A stretch of DNA of 64,000 bases, taken from positions 1 through 64,000 of the forward strand of contig JAMPGU010000002.1 in assembly GCA_023663865.1 (NCBI GenBank), given 5' to 3'. The notes under the pieces were generated by a model. That model saw nothing but the letters and a program-made list of their open reading frames with translations, ran no database searches and had not been told where the DNA came from. This DNA comes from Clostridium sp. Its GTDB lineage: Bacteria > Bacillota > Clostridia > Oscillospirales > Acutalibacteraceae. Position numbers and translations under genes: made by a program. Shown in pieces: positions 53,792 to 62,621 of this stretch; position 1 is the first letter of the stretch, and each line of letters opens with the position of its first letter.

Positions 53792-54324
53792 TGGATTTAT
53801 CAAGAAAACAGCGAGCAATAAAATACCTGTGCTATTGTGCCTTGATTTTAATTGCCGAGCTATTACAGAACGTTGCCGGCATTCTGCCTGAAATTTTTGG
53901 TGCGCGATGCTTTTTACTAATCCCCTGTGCCGCTATTCTCGCTATCGGAGAGGACGAGCTTTCAGGTGCCTTGCTGGGACTGTTTGCAGGTCTGCTTTGG
54001 GATATGACATCTGCAGTTCATATGGGCTTTAACTGCATATATTTCGCAGTTTTCTGTTTCCTTTTATCTGCCCTTGTTAATCATTTACTGCGGGATATAT
54101 TTGTCACCAACATTATATTGAGCATAATCGGCATAATACTATACAGCCTTATTTACTGGCTTTTCTTTATTTTTGCCAGAGGTATGGAAAATGCAGATGA
54201 AACTCTGGTCAGCTTTTATCTGCCGTGTATAATTTATACCGTTTTAATAACACCGATTGTCTATATAATATACAAGCCAATCAAAAAGAAATTAAACGCA
54301 AAAAATAAAACAAACAACAACTAA
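53791..54324 (+). CDS. mreD: Rod-shape-determining protein MreD
   Basis: A 177-residue integral membrane protein with about five hydrophobic segments. The family is recognised by its place after mreC, its size and the GLFAGLLWDMTSAVHMGFNCIYFAV stretch (about 67-92). It helps assemble MreC and the transpeptidase at the membrane. It starts within the stop codon of mreC. The PBP2 gene follows after 30 bases with its own strong ribosome site. Confidence 0.9.
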   Translation: MDLSRKQRAIKYLCYCALILIAELLQNVAGILPEIFGARCFLLIPCAAILAIGEDELSGALLGLFAGLLWDMTSAVHMGFNCIYFAVFCFLLSALVNHLLRDIFVTNIILSIIGIILYSLIYWLFFIFARGMENADETLVSFYLPCIIYTVLITPIVYIIYKPIKKKLNAKNKTNNN

Positions 54325-54354
54325 CAATCACAGAAAATTTGAAAGGAGGTCAAA

Positions 54355-56373
54355 ATGAAAAGCAGATATAAAAGCAGCAGAAGCATTATTGCTATTTTTA
54401 TAATGGTTGCAATTGTTATTGGCTTTGGATATGACCTCTACACAATTCAAGTCCGTGATCACGATTACTATACGAAACGAAATAATACAGTAGATACCTA
54501 CGTTATTCCGATTGAAGCCGCCCGAGGCGATATTGTAGACAGAAATGGTAATTTGCTGGTAACAAACAGGCAGGGCAATTCCATTATTCTGAATGCAGTC
54601 TACTTCCCCTCCTCTGAAAATAACGAGGAACGAAACAGAATCATCTATAACCTTATCAGACTGTTTGAAAAGAACAAGGAGGAATATGCACAAAACCTTC
54701 CTCTAAAATTTGATAAAAAGGGCAATATTCAATTTCATGGTAAAAAGCAGGATATAGCCACTATGAAAAGCGCAGATATGCTGAATCTGCAGCCCTACGC
54801 TACGGCGCAGAATTGCTATGATGCCGCCATTGAAAAATATGAAATCGAAGGCTACAGCGACGATATGACGCTGAAAATAGCAAACATACGCTACGAGCTT
54901 ACAAGACTTCTTTTTTCCTACGAAAATCCTGTTACAATTGCAGACGAGGTCAGTGATGAAACAGTAGCAATAATCAAAGAGGACAAGGCGAATTATCTGG
55001 GAGCTGATGTTCAGGTTGTTGCATATCGTGAATATATAGATTCAACAATTGCACCTCATATCCTCGGCACAGTACGAAAAATAAATGCTGAGGAATACAA
55101 GGACAAAAAAAGTGACGGATATAAAATAACAGACCAAATCGGCGAATCCGGAATTGAACAGGCTATGGAAGGCGAGCTGCGCGGTACTGCCGGTGAGCTG
55201 ACAATAACCGTTGACAAAAACGGAAACATTAACGAAGAGGTAACAAAAAAAGCTGTGCAGGGAAATACGGTGGTATTAACCATTGACAGAGATTTACAGG
55301 TGCTTGCCCAAAAGAAACTGGCAGAAACCTGTAACAAGGTTGACGCAAGCTCCTCTGCCGGTGCGGTTGTGGTTGAGGATTGCAACAGCGGTGAAGTATT
55401 AACCGCCGCATCGTATCCCACTTATGATTTAAATGATTATTATGATAAATACGATAAGCTGTCAAAAAATCCGAGAAATCCGCTGTGGAGCAGATTTGCA
55501 ATGGGTACTTATGCTCCGGGTTCAACCTTTAAGCCAATAACTGCCTGTGCATCCCTTGAAAATGGTGTAATCAATTCCGACTCCATTTATTACTGCGAAG
55601 GTGTTAAGGAGTTCTACGGTCAAAGATTCCAATGCTTGGACGGAAATGCCCATGGAGCAGAAAATGTAAGAACTGCACTTAGAGACTCCTGTAATATGTT
55701 TTTCTATAACTGCGCACTGGACACAGGTATTGAAAAAATAGACGAGTATGCCGATGCATTTGGTCTCGGTCAAAAAACAGGTGTTGAAATTGCCGAGTCA
55801 AAGGGAACGCTTTCCTCTCCCGATAACAGAGAGGCTGCAGGAGGTGTTTGGCGAATCGGTGACACCATGCTTACCGCTATCGGAATGAGTGATAACCTAT
55901 TCACACCTTTACAGCTGGTAAACTACTGTTCCACCATAGCAAACGGGGGTACACGATACGAGCTTCATTTTGTTAAATCTGTGATATCCTCTTCCACAGG
56001 CACAGTAAATAACAAAAATGCAACTGTGGCTGAAACCATTGATTTAAGCGATTCTACATTAAATGATGTTAAACGCGGTATGCGAATGGTTGCTACAGAA
56101 GCAGGTCCATCTTATATTTTCAGTCAGATTGATACACCTGTTGCCTGCAAAACAGGTACATCAGAAGTCATTGTAAATAACGTAAAGAGAAATAACGGTT
56201 TCCTGATTACATATGCACCATATAACAATCCGGAGATTGCCGTATCCTCTGCTATTGAGCTTGCCGGTTCAGGTACTTCTACAGCAGAAATAACATCTGA
56301 AATCATCAAGTACTGGTATCAACACAATACCGATGCAAAGGCCAATCAAAAGGTTGGCACCATCCTGTATTAA
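54355..56373 (+). CDS. mrdA: Class B penicillin-binding protein 2 (elongasome transpeptidase)
   Basis: A 672-residue peptidoglycan transpeptidase. It has a short cytoplasmic tail, one membrane anchor (about 10-29), a PBP dimerisation region with EAARGDIVDRNGNLLVTN (about 54), and the transpeptidase domain with STFK (S390 to K393), SCN (445-447) and KTG (599-601). The PBP2 identity rests on its place in the mre operon and the lack of PASTA domains. No rodA gene follows, and the next gene is unrelated. The start has AAAGGAGG. A hairpin at 56447-56471 may end the operon. Confidence 0.93.
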   Translation: MKSRYKSSRSIIAIFIMVAIVIGFGYDLYTIQVRDHDYYTKRNNTVDTYVIPIEAARGDIVDRNGNLLVTNRQGNSIILNAVYFPSSENNEERNRIIYNLIRLFEKNKEEYAQNLPLKFDKKGNIQFHGKKQDIATMKSADMLNLQPYATAQNCYDAAIEKYEIEGYSDDMTLKIANIRYELTRLLFSYENPVTIADEVSDETVAIIKEDKANYLGADVQVVAYREYIDSTIAPHILGTVRKINAEEYKDKKSDGYKITDQIGESGIEQAMEGELRGTAGELTITVDKNGNINEEVTKKAVQGNTVVLTIDRDLQVLAQKKLAETCNKVDASSSAGAVVVEDCNSGEVLTAASYPTYDLNDYYDKYDKLSKNPRNPLWSRFAMGTYAPGSTFKPITACASLENGVINSDSIYYCEGVKEFYGQRFQCLDGNAHGAENVRTALRDSCNMFFYNCALDTGIEKIDEYADAFGLGQKTGVEIAESKGTLSSPDNREAAGGVWRIGDTMLTAIGMSDNLFTPLQLVNYCSTIANGGTRYELHFVKSVISSSTGTVNNKNATVAETIDLSDSTLNDVKRGMRMVATEAGPSYIFSQIDTPVACKTGTSEVIVNNVKRNNGFLITYAPYNNPEIAVSSAIELAGSGTSTAEITSEIIKYWYQHNTDAKANQKVGTILY

Positions 56374-56494
56374 TATCGGGCATACTGGAAATAATGCTTG
56401 AAAAGTTTTGATAATATACAAAATTTTAAAGCTTTTCAAATTACTGTCAGCAAATCAGAATTATTTGCTGATATCATAAAATAATAATTATTAG

Positions 56495-56523
56495 TTGAAT
56501 AGATTTATTTTTTATGATACTAT
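56495..56523 (+). promoter_or_regulatory. Sigma-A-type promoter of mgsA
   Basis: TTGAAT (56495-56500), a 17-bp spacer and TACTAT (56518-56523), 36 bases before the ATG. The start codon has a GGAGG ribosome site. Confidence 0.55.
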
Positions 56524-56559
56524 ATTAGAAAATTCGAATATTCATCATGGAGGTATTTT

Positions 56560-56979
56560 ATGAATATAGCACTTATAGCACACGATGCAAAAAAAGAACT
56601 CTTGGTACAATTCTGTATTGCGTACTGCGGTATTATCAGCCGACATGATGTCTGTGCTACAGGTACAACAGGTAAATTAGTATCTGAAGCAACAGGATTG
56701 AATATCAACTGCTTTTTGGCAGGAAGTCAGGGCGGCGGCCAGCAGATTGCCAGCCGTATAGCCTGCAATGAAATAGATTTGTTAATATTCTTCAGAGACC
56801 CTTTATCTCCTAAGCCCCACGAACCAAGTGACAATGATTTACTGCGTCTTTGCGATGTTCACAACATTCCCTTTGCAACAAACATTGCTACTGCAGAAGC
56901 GCTGATCAGAGGTGTGGAGCGCGGAGATTTTGAATGGAGAGAAATCGTAAATCCGCGATACAACCCTGCAAGACAATAA
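56560..56979 (+). CDS. mgsA: Methylglyoxal synthase family protein lacking two catalytic aspartates
   Basis: A 139-residue protein matching methylglyoxal synthase end to end: [19 protein letters not shown] (phosphate binding), IFFRDPL and [12 protein letters not shown]. The family enzyme converts dihydroxyacetone phosphate to methylglyoxal. H8, D80 and H87 correspond to H19, D91 and H98 of the E. coli enzyme. The catalytic base D71 is replaced by G60 (GGGQQ instead of GGDQQ), and D101 is replaced by S90 (HEPS instead of H-x-PD). The protein may therefore be inactive, altered in chemistry, or serve as a ligand sensor. It is separated from hisS by a terminator. Confidence 0.85.
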   Translation: MNIALIAHDAKKELLVQFCIAYCGIISRHDVCATGTTGKLVSEATGLNINCFLAGSQGGGQQIASRIACNEIDLLIFFRDPLSPKPHEPSDNDLLRLCDVHNIPFATNIATAEALIRGVERGDFEWREIVNPRYNPARQ

Positions 56980-56988
56980 CTTAAAATA

Positions 56989-57017
56989 AGGGTGAGATAA
57001 GCTCACCCTGTTTTCTT
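56989..57017 (+). terminator. Intrinsic terminator between mgsA and hisS
   Basis: AGGGTGAG (56989-56996) pairs with CTCACCCT (57002-57009), followed by GTTTTCTT. Only 18 bases separate it from hisS, so hisS either relies on read-through or has a promoter within mgsA. No T-box motif is present here. Confidence 0.75.
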
Positions 57018-57034
57018 GATATGGAGGTAATTTT

Positions 57035-58381
57035 ATGGCACTTGTTACAAAAGCCATTAAAGGCACAAAGGACGTACTTCCTAAGGAGGTACATAAAAAT
57101 CAGTATATTGAGGCAGCCTGCCTTGATATAGCAGAAAAATTCGGATACAAGGAAATACGAACTCCTGTATTTGAGCATACAGAGCTGTTTCAGCGCGGTG
57201 TGGGCGATACAACAGACGTTGTACAAAAGGAGATGTATACCTTTGATGATAAAGGCGGAAGATCTATCACATTACGTCCGGAGGGTACAGCAGGTGCAGT
57301 TCGTTCTTATTTGGAAAACGGATTGTGTAACGAGGCTTTACCGCAAAAAGTATGCTATGTAGGTCCATGCTTCAGATATGAAAAGCCACAGGCCGGCAGA
57401 CTGAGAGAATTTCATCAGTTTGGTGTTGAATGCTTCGGCACGGCATCTCCTTTAGCGGATGCAGAGCTTATCTCTCTCGGAAAATCTATTTTTGACACCC
57501 TGGAGGTTAAGGACTTATCCCTTGAAATTAATTCTATCGGCTGTCCAACCTGCAGAGCAGAATACCACAAAGCATTGAAAGAATATTTTTCTTCAAAAAA
57601 GGACGAGCTTTGTGACACCTGCAAGGACAGACTTGACAGAAACCCTATGCGTATTCTTGACTGCAAAAGTCCTGTTTGCTCTGAAATTGCAAAGGATGCA
57701 CCGGTTGTTACAGATTATCTTTGTGAGGAATGCAGTGCGCATTTCAGCAAGGTTCAGGATTACCTGAACGCAATGAATATTGAATATACCGTCAATCCTA
57801 AAATCGTAAGAGGACTTGATTATTATACAAAAACTGTTTTTGAATTTGTATCTAACTCTATCGGCGCCCAGGGTACTGTTGCCGGCGGCGGTCGTTATGA
57901 CGGTCTTGTAGATGAGCTTGGCGGACAGAAAACACCTTCGCTGGGATTTGCTATGGGTCTTGAACGCTTGATGCTGCTTATGGAAGCACAGAATGCACCA
58001 TTCCCTGACCCCACGGTTGCCGATTTGTTTATTGTTGCACTTGGTGACAAGGCTACACGAAAGGCAGTTGAAATTGCTAAGGATATGAGAGCAGAGGGCT
58101 TTGGCTGCATAATGGATTTAAACCAGCGTTCTATTCGTGCGCAGATGAAATACGCAGACAAGCTTGGTGCAAAATTCAACATTGTTATCGGTGATAACGA
58201 GGTTGAAACCGGTATTGCAAAATTAAAAAATATGTCCACCGGCGAAGAAACAGAGATTGCACTCAGCACCTTTGTAAATGGATTTTATAACATATCTTTA
58301 TCCGAACAGCTGGCTGATTTGGAAATTAACGGAGAAGAATTTGATTTCAGCTCACTATTCAATGTGGGAGGAGAAGAATAA
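57035..58381 (+). CDS. hisS: Histidyl-tRNA synthetase
   Basis: A 448-residue class II synthetase. It begins with the substrate loop KGTKDVLP and has TLRPEGTAGAVRSY (about 80), motif 2 CFRYEKPQAGRLREFHQFGVE (about 112), the histidine-binding RGLDYYTKTVFEF (about 254), GGGRYDGL and motif 3 GFAMGLERL. The C-terminal anticodon domain starts near 335. A Cys-rich patch at about 168-215 (C-x2-C, C-x2-C and similar pairs) could bind zinc. GGAGG precedes the ATG. The aspS gene follows after two bases, a common hisS-aspS pairing. Confidence 0.96.
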   Translation: MALVTKAIKGTKDVLPKEVHKNQYIEAACLDIAEKFGYKEIRTPVFEHTELFQRGVGDTTDVVQKEMYTFDDKGGRSITLRPEGTAGAVRSYLENGLCNEALPQKVCYVGPCFRYEKPQAGRLREFHQFGVECFGTASPLADAELISLGKSIFDTLEVKDLSLEINSIGCPTCRAEYHKALKEYFSSKKDELCDTCKDRLDRNPMRILDCKSPVCSEIAKDAPVVTDYLCEECSAHFSKVQDYLNAMNIEYTVNPKIVRGLDYYTKTVFEFVSNSIGAQGTVAGGGRYDGLVDELGGQKTPSLGFAMGLERLMLLMEAQNAPFPDPTVADLFIVALGDKATRKAVEIAKDMRAEGFGCIMDLNQRSIRAQMKYADKLGAKFNIVIGDNEVETGIAKLKNMSTGEETEIALSTFVNGFYNISLSEQLADLEINGEEFDFSSLFNVGGEE

Positions 58382-58383
58382 TA

Positions 58384-60177
58384 ATGGAAACAATTAAAGG
58401 ATTAAAAAGAACAAATTACTGCGCAGAGCTGAGACTTAGCGATGCAGGCAAGGAGGTTACCTTGTTTGGCTGGTGTCAAAGACAGCGTGACCTCGGCAAC
58501 TTGATTTTTATTGATTTAAGAGACAGAACAGGTATTATCCAGCTGTCCTTTAACGATACCACTGACAGAGAAGTTTTTGCAAAGGCACAGGCAGTCAGAA
58601 GCGAATACGTAGTGGCAGCTGTTGGTACAGTTGCAGAAAGAGAGAGCAAAAATAAGGATATTCCAACCGGAGATATTGAGATTATTGTTAAGGAATTCCG
58701 TATCATTTCAAAGGCAGAAACACCTCCTTTTGAAATCGTGAACAGCGAAAAGGTCGGTGACGAAACTACTCTTAAATACCGCTATCTGAATCTGCGTAAC
58801 CAAAAGCTTACACAGAATATTTTGATGCGTCATAAAATTGCGAAAATTGCAAGAGATTATTTTTATGACAATGACTTTATCGAAATTGAAACGCCAATGA
58901 TGATTAAGTCCACACCTGAGGGCGCACGTGACTATGTAGTGCCATCACGTGTACATAATGGAAAATTTTATGCACTGCCTCAGTCTCCTCAAATCTATAA
59001 GCAGCTTTGTATGGTAGCAGGCTTTGACAGATACATTCAGCTGGCACGCTGCTTCAGAGACGAGGACCTAAGAGCAGACAGACAGCCTGAGTTCACACAG
59101 ATTGACCTTGAGATGAGCTTTGTTGACACGGATGATATTATGGAAATGGCAGAGGGCTTTATCACCAAGCTGATGAAGGAAACCGTTAACGTGGACATTC
59201 CTATGCCGCTGCCGAGAATGACCTTTGCTGAGGCGATGTCAAAATATGGTTCAGATAAACCTGACACCCGCTTTGATATGCTGATAAACGATATCACCGA
59301 TTGGGCAGACAGCACTGATTTTGTTGTATTCAAAAATGCCATTGCCGACGACGGAAGTGTAAAGGCAATTGTAGCTAAAAATGCTGCAGCAAGCTATACA
59401 AGAAAGAAAATTGACAAATTAACAGAGCACGCTAAGGGAATCGGTGCCAAGGGTCTTGCTTATGTCAGATGGGCAGATGAAAGTCCAAGCTGCTCCTTTA
59501 ACAAATTCCTGAAGGATGGCGAGCTTCAATCCCTGCTTGAAAAGCTGGGTGCTGAAAAGGGCGACTGTATTTTTATTATCAGTGACAAAACAAGCTCTGC
59601 ATTATCTATACTCGGCGCATTGCGACTTATAATCGCAAAAGAGCTTGACATTATCCCTGAAAACAAATGGAACTATCTGTGGATTACAGAAATGCCATTC
59701 TTTGAGCAGGATGAGGAAACAGGCGAATGGGTAGCTATGCACCATCCGTTTACGATGCCTATGGAGGAATGCATTGAATATCTTGATACAGATAAGGGCA
59801 AGGTTCGTGCAAAGGCATTTGACCTTGTACTGAATGGCACAGAGCTTTCCTCCGGCTCTATGCGTATTACCGACTGCCAACTCCAAAATAAGATGTTTGA
59901 GCTGCTGGGTATGGAGCAAGAGGAAATTGATGCTAAGTTTGGATTTTTGGTAGAGGCCTACCATTATGCTTCTCCTCCACACGGTGGTATGGGTATAGGT
60001 CTTGACCGACTTGCTATGATTATCTGCGGTGCAGACAGTCTGCGTGATGTAACCGCCTTCCCTAAGGTACAAAATGCAAGTGAGCTTATGAGCGGCGCAC
60101 CAAGCTATATTGATGATATTCAGCTTGACGAGCTTGGTATTCATATAGCAAAGGCGGATGACACCAATGAACAGTAA
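58384..60177 (+). CDS. aspS: Aspartyl-tRNA synthetase
   Basis: A 597-residue bacterial-type class IIb synthetase. The N-terminal OB fold has VTLFGWCQRQRDLGNLIFIDLRDRTGIIQL, motif 1 leads into ETPMMIKSTPEGARDY, motif 2 is RCFRDEDLRADRQPEFTQIDLEMSF (about 220), a GAD insertion domain spans about 300-410, and motif 3 is GGMGIGLDRLAM (about 534). It charges tRNA-Asp. The ATG follows GGGAGGAG at the end of hisS. Its last codons overlap the following nucleotidase gene by 11 bases, supporting one transcript. Confidence 0.96.
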   Translation: METIKGLKRTNYCAELRLSDAGKEVTLFGWCQRQRDLGNLIFIDLRDRTGIIQLSFNDTTDREVFAKAQAVRSEYVVAAVGTVAERESKNKDIPTGDIEIIVKEFRIISKAETPPFEIVNSEKVGDETTLKYRYLNLRNQKLTQNILMRHKIAKIARDYFYDNDFIEIETPMMIKSTPEGARDYVVPSRVHNGKFYALPQSPQIYKQLCMVAGFDRYIQLARCFRDEDLRADRQPEFTQIDLEMSFVDTDDIMEMAEGFITKLMKETVNVDIPMPLPRMTFAEAMSKYGSDKPDTRFDMLINDITDWADSTDFVVFKNAIADDGSVKAIVAKNAAASYTRKKIDKLTEHAKGIGAKGLAYVRWADESPSCSFNKFLKDGELQSLLEKLGAEKGDCIFIISDKTSSALSILGALRLIIAKELDIIPENKWNYLWITEMPFFEQDEETGEWVAMHHPFTMPMEECIEYLDTDKGKVRAKAFDLVLNGTELSSGSMRITDCQLQNKMFELLGMEQEEIDAKFGFLVEAYHYASPPHGGMGIGLDRLAMIICGADSLRDVTAFPKVQNASELMSGAPSYIDDIQLDELGIHIAKADDTNEQ

Positions 60178-60751
60178 CTTTTTTGCAATGGTAAATCGTA
60201 TGAAGCTTATCGACAGATGGGCATTAATGCGAAATACCTCTAAGGAAAATATTGCGGAGCACAGCCACAGTGTAGCTGTCATTGCCCACGCTCTTGCTCT
60301 TATCGGCAACAAAAAATTTGACAAGAGCTATAACGCTGACAGAGCAGCCATTCTCGCTCTTTATCACGATACAACTGAGGTTATAACCGGTGATATGCCT
60401 ACCCCCGTCAAATATTACAATGATGATATAAAAAATGTTTATAAGGATATTGAACATATTGCCGGGGAACGACTGCTTGAAATGCTTCCTGAGGAATTTA
60501 AAGAGGATTATCGTCCGTTCTTTGAAGTACAGGAAAATGACAAGGAGCTTTGGAAACTGGTTAAGGCTGCTGATAAAATCAGTGCATTAATAAAATGTAT
60601 TGAAGAAAATCGAATGGGCAACAGAGAATTTGAAATCGCACTCAAGTCACAGGAGAAAAAAATAAACAGCATTGAAATACCTGAGGTAAAGTATTTTACA
60701 GAGCATTTTCTGCCGGCATATTACCTTACGCTTGACGAGCATACAAAATAA
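60167..60751 (+). CDS. YfbR-like HD-domain 5'-nucleotidase
   Basis: A 194-residue HD-domain protein. The metal ligands appear as EHSHSVAVIAH (about 28), LYHDTTEVITGDMPTPVKY (HD at about 66) and a later aspartate in KAADKISALIKC (about 136). The layout matches YfbR, which removes phosphate from deoxynucleoside 5'-monophosphates. The ATG at 60167 is preferred over one nine bases earlier because the AAAGGCGG site has correct spacing only for the later start. It overlaps the end of aspS. A terminator follows. Confidence 0.88.
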   Translation: MNSNFFAMVNRMKLIDRWALMRNTSKENIAEHSHSVAVIAHALALIGNKKFDKSYNADRAAILALYHDTTEVITGDMPTPVKYYNDDIKNVYKDIEHIAGERLLEMLPEEFKEDYRPFFEVQENDKELWKLVKAADKISALIKCIEENRMGNREFEIALKSQEKKINSIEIPEVKYFTEHFLPAYYLTLDEHTK

Positions 60752-60762
60752 ATATAACTGAA

Positions 60763-60808
60763 AGGGCTTGCTTGCATTTATTGTGTTTGTAACAAGCCCT
60801 GATTTTAT
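60763..60808 (+). terminator. Intrinsic terminator of the hisS-aspS-yfbR operon
   Basis: AGGGCTTG (60763-60770) pairs with CAAGCCCT (60793-60800) around a 22-base loop, followed by GATTTTAT. Confidence 0.75.
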
Positions 60809-60904
60809 GCATATTATACAAATATAATGTAACACGACCATAGATTATGTTGCATTTATTGGTTACTATTAACAAATATTTTATATATTTTTTCTATAAT
60901 AGTA

Positions 60905-60932
60905 TTGACAATATTTTTTTATGTGCTATACT
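60905..60932 (+). promoter_or_regulatory. Strong sigma-A promoter of a tiny transcription unit
   Basis: TTGACA (60905-60910), a 16-bp spacer and TATACT (60927-60932). Transcription should start near 60939, 28 bases before the small reading frame. Confidence 0.7.
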
Positions 60933-60966
60933 GTCAGCAACAAAAAGCAAAGGAGGTAATTTGCAT

Positions 60967-61035
60967 ATGTTTAAGCAATTACTGAAATGTGCAAAAATCC
61001 TTGCACAGCTGGACACAGCATATATAGGCAGATAA
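60967..61035 (+). CDS. Possible 22-residue microprotein (or RNA gene) of unknown function
   Basis: A short frame, starting MFKQLLKCAKIL and ending AYIGR, follows the near-perfect ribosome site AAAGGAGGT at ideal distance. The peptide could form an amphipathic, positively charged helix with one cysteine. The frame sits in a self-contained unit of about 175 nt with its own promoter and terminator. The RNA could also fold: GTGCAA pairs with TTGCAC (60989-60994 with 61001-61006) and GCCTAAAGGC lies near 61060. I do not recognise the peptide or the RNA. The remaining ~90 bases before and ~50 bases after hold no other feature I can support. Confidence 0.5.
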   Translation: MFKQLLKCAKILAQLDTAYIGR

Positions 61036-61084
61036 TCAATTGCTCTTACCGGCAAAACTGCCTAAAGGCATTAAATAAAACCGA

Positions 61085-61114
61085 AAGGGATATCTGAAAA
61101 GATATCCCTTTTAT
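61085..61114 (+). terminator. Bidirectional intrinsic terminator
   Basis: AAGGGATATC (61085-61094) pairs with GATATCCCTT (61101-61110) around a six-base loop, followed by TTAT on the plus strand and by TCGGTTTTATTT on the minus strand. It can end both the tiny plus-strand unit and the flavin-transfer cluster. Confidence 0.85.
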
Positions 61115-61125
61115 ACTATCATTAT

Positions 61126-61635
61126 TTACTTTTGGCTCTTTTTTATTTTTTGAAGTCGGTCTACAATCAGCTTTGATACTACGCCTAACAGCAAGCCTGT
61201 AATCAAGCCTGCCACCAGCAAAACCGACAGATAATATGCAATTTGGCTGGTTTCCATAATGATTGCCGCTACAATAATCTGCCCGATATTATGACAGATA
61301 CCGCCCATCATACTGACACCTATAATGGAAAGCTTTGTCTTTTTTACAAGCCACATCACCAAGAAGCTAAGCAAGCCGCCGCAAAGGCTGTAAGCAATAC
61401 TGTATGCATTGCCAAAGGTCAAGCCTGCTAAAAAAATTCTGACCACGGCAATAAACAAGGCTTCGTAAGGCTTCATCGTATAAAGTGCTACAACAACAAC
61501 TAAATTTGCCAAACCAAGCTTAACACCCGGAATACCAAAATTAAATGGTATCAGGCTTTCCATATAGCTGAAGGTAAAGGCAAGTGCCACCATCATACCA
61601 AAAAGAGCTACATTTTTTATCTTTTTATTTTTCAT
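61126..61635 (-). CDS. Gx transporter family protein (HepT/RnfX-like membrane protein)
   Basis: A 169-residue protein with about five hydrophobic segments. Family signatures are VALFGMMVALAFTFSYMESLIP, the GIPGVKLGLANLVVVVALY stretch, GNAYSIAYSLCGGLLSF and GGICHNIGQIIVA. It is often annotated as heptaprenyl diphosphate synthase component I, but the fold is that of a small substrate-binding transporter subunit. Next to ApbE and FMN-binding proteins it may carry flavin or a quinone precursor across the membrane (inference). It begins two bases after the NusG-II gene. Confidence 0.87.
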   Translation of the reverse strand: MKNKKIKNVALFGMMVALAFTFSYMESLIPFNFGIPGVKLGLANLVVVVALYTMKPYEALFIAVVRIFLAGLTFGNAYSIAYSLCGGLLSFLVMWLVKKTKLSIIGVSMMGGICHNIGQIIVAAIIMETSQIAYYLSVLLVAGLITGLLLGVVSKLIVDRLQKIKKSQK

Positions 61636-61637
61636 AA

Positions 61638-62009
61638 TTACGCAACCGCATCGACTTCATTATTATTGTTTTTTTCATTTTCCACAGTTATTACAACCTT
61701 ATGAGGAAGACAAATGATTGACTCCCCGGATCTTTTTATCGGATTGTGATTGGTGCAAATTCCGTCAGGACAATTGGCTTGTGTCATCACAGCAGTTCCA
61801 TCCTTAATGACAAGTACATTCACACCGCCGTTGTCTGTTTCAATTTGCCTTGTAGTATCCTCGGTCAATGACAGAGTTTCTACTACATTGCCATCCACCT
61901 CTATTTTGACAACATTTCCGGCATCCTTGTTTACTCCATATAGGAAAAACAGCAGAACTGCTACAACCACTGCCACTGCTGCAATTATAATAAAATCAGC
62001 CTTTTTCAT
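61638..62009 (-). CDS. NusG domain II-containing membrane-anchored protein
   Basis: A 123-residue protein with one N-terminal membrane segment (about 6-25) and an extracytoplasmic NusG-II-like beta domain. The domain pattern includes KIEVDGNVVETLSLTEDT and the C-terminal MTQANCPDGICTNHNPI...ICLPHKVVI, whose conserved C-P-D-x-x-C and CLPH could bind a metal or form a disulfide. Such proteins are typical partners of ApbE/FMN-binding clusters. It overlaps the end of the FMN-binding gene by one base (TAATG). Confidence 0.88.
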   Translation of the reverse strand: MKKADFIIIAAVAVVVAVLLFFLYGVNKDAGNVVKIEVDGNVVETLSLTEDTTRQIETDNGGVNVLVIKDGTAVMTQANCPDGICTNHNPIKRSGESIICLPHKVVITVENEKNNNNEVDAVA

Positions 62010-62599
62010 TATTCAGCAGCTGCCTCAAGCATGGAAGCATCCTTGAGAAAATCAACAGCATTATTCACGCCGTTAATTACAGCATCTGAGGATATCGTTG
62101 AATTTGCAAGCACATCAATTGTTGAGCCCTTGGCTGTGCCAACGGAGGACACTACAGGAAGATATCTTCCTTCAAACTGATTTTTAAATTCATTTGATGC
62201 AATTCTTACACCCAGGTATTCTGTCTCATCCTGATGCAGAATATCCACACCGCAGACAAGTGTACCATCAGCAGAAATGGTACTCTTCATCTCAATCGGA
62301 CTTTCCTGATTATAGCCAATGGTTGTACCTGTAACAACATAAGCAACCGTATTTCCGCTTGCATCAAGTGCCTTTTCAACAGCTGTCACATTATAATTTC
62401 CGGCATTTGTTGCCGCAATATCAACTGCCTGTGTTGAAGCAATGGTGAAGCCGATTTCCTGATGCTCTCTATATTTTTTATTTGCAAGATTATCTATTGC
62501 AATTGAGCCGAATATAACACCGGCTGACAATATAATCATCACTGCAAGTGATATTAGCCATTTCATAGATTTCGGATTAAAATGCGCCTTTGAACTCAT
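62009..62599 (-). CDS. Membrane-anchored FMN-binding (RnfG/NqrC-like) protein
   Basis: A 196-residue protein. One membrane segment (about 13-34) anchors an extracytoplasmic FMN-bind domain. The segment NSTISSDAV (about 166-174) corresponds to the flavinylation motif of RnfG/NqrC proteins, with T168 as the likely covalent FMN attachment site. The upstream apbE gene encodes the enzyme that makes that bond. AAGGAG precedes the start. It probably passes electrons outside the membrane. Confidence 0.9.
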   Translation of the reverse strand: MSSKAHFNPKSMKWLISLAVMIILSAGVIFGSIAIDNLANKKYREHQEIGFTIASTQAVDIAATNAGNYNVTAVEKALDASGNTVAYVVTGTTIGYNQESPIEMKSTISADGTLVCGVDILHQDETEYLGVRIASNEFKNQFEGRYLPVVSSVGTAKGSTIDVLANSTISSDAVINGVNNAVDFLKDASMLEAAAE

Positions 62600-62621
62600 A
62601 ATTGTTACTCCTTAAATGAAA

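Noticed and set aside
56447..56471. A hairpin (TCAGCAAAT with ATTTGCTGA) after the PBP2 gene.
   Set aside because: It could end the mre operon, but the stem is AT-rich and no T run follows, so it is only mentioned with the PBP2 gene.
59602..60324. A 240-codon open frame on the minus strand.
   Set aside because: It is antisense to aspS and the start of the nucleotidase gene, both certain. It has no SD and no recognisable domain.
60847..61035. A longer 62-codon version of the small reading frame.
   Set aside because: Its first part overlaps the predicted promoter at 60905-60932 and lacks an SD. The internal ATG at 60967 has AAAGGAGGT at the right distance.
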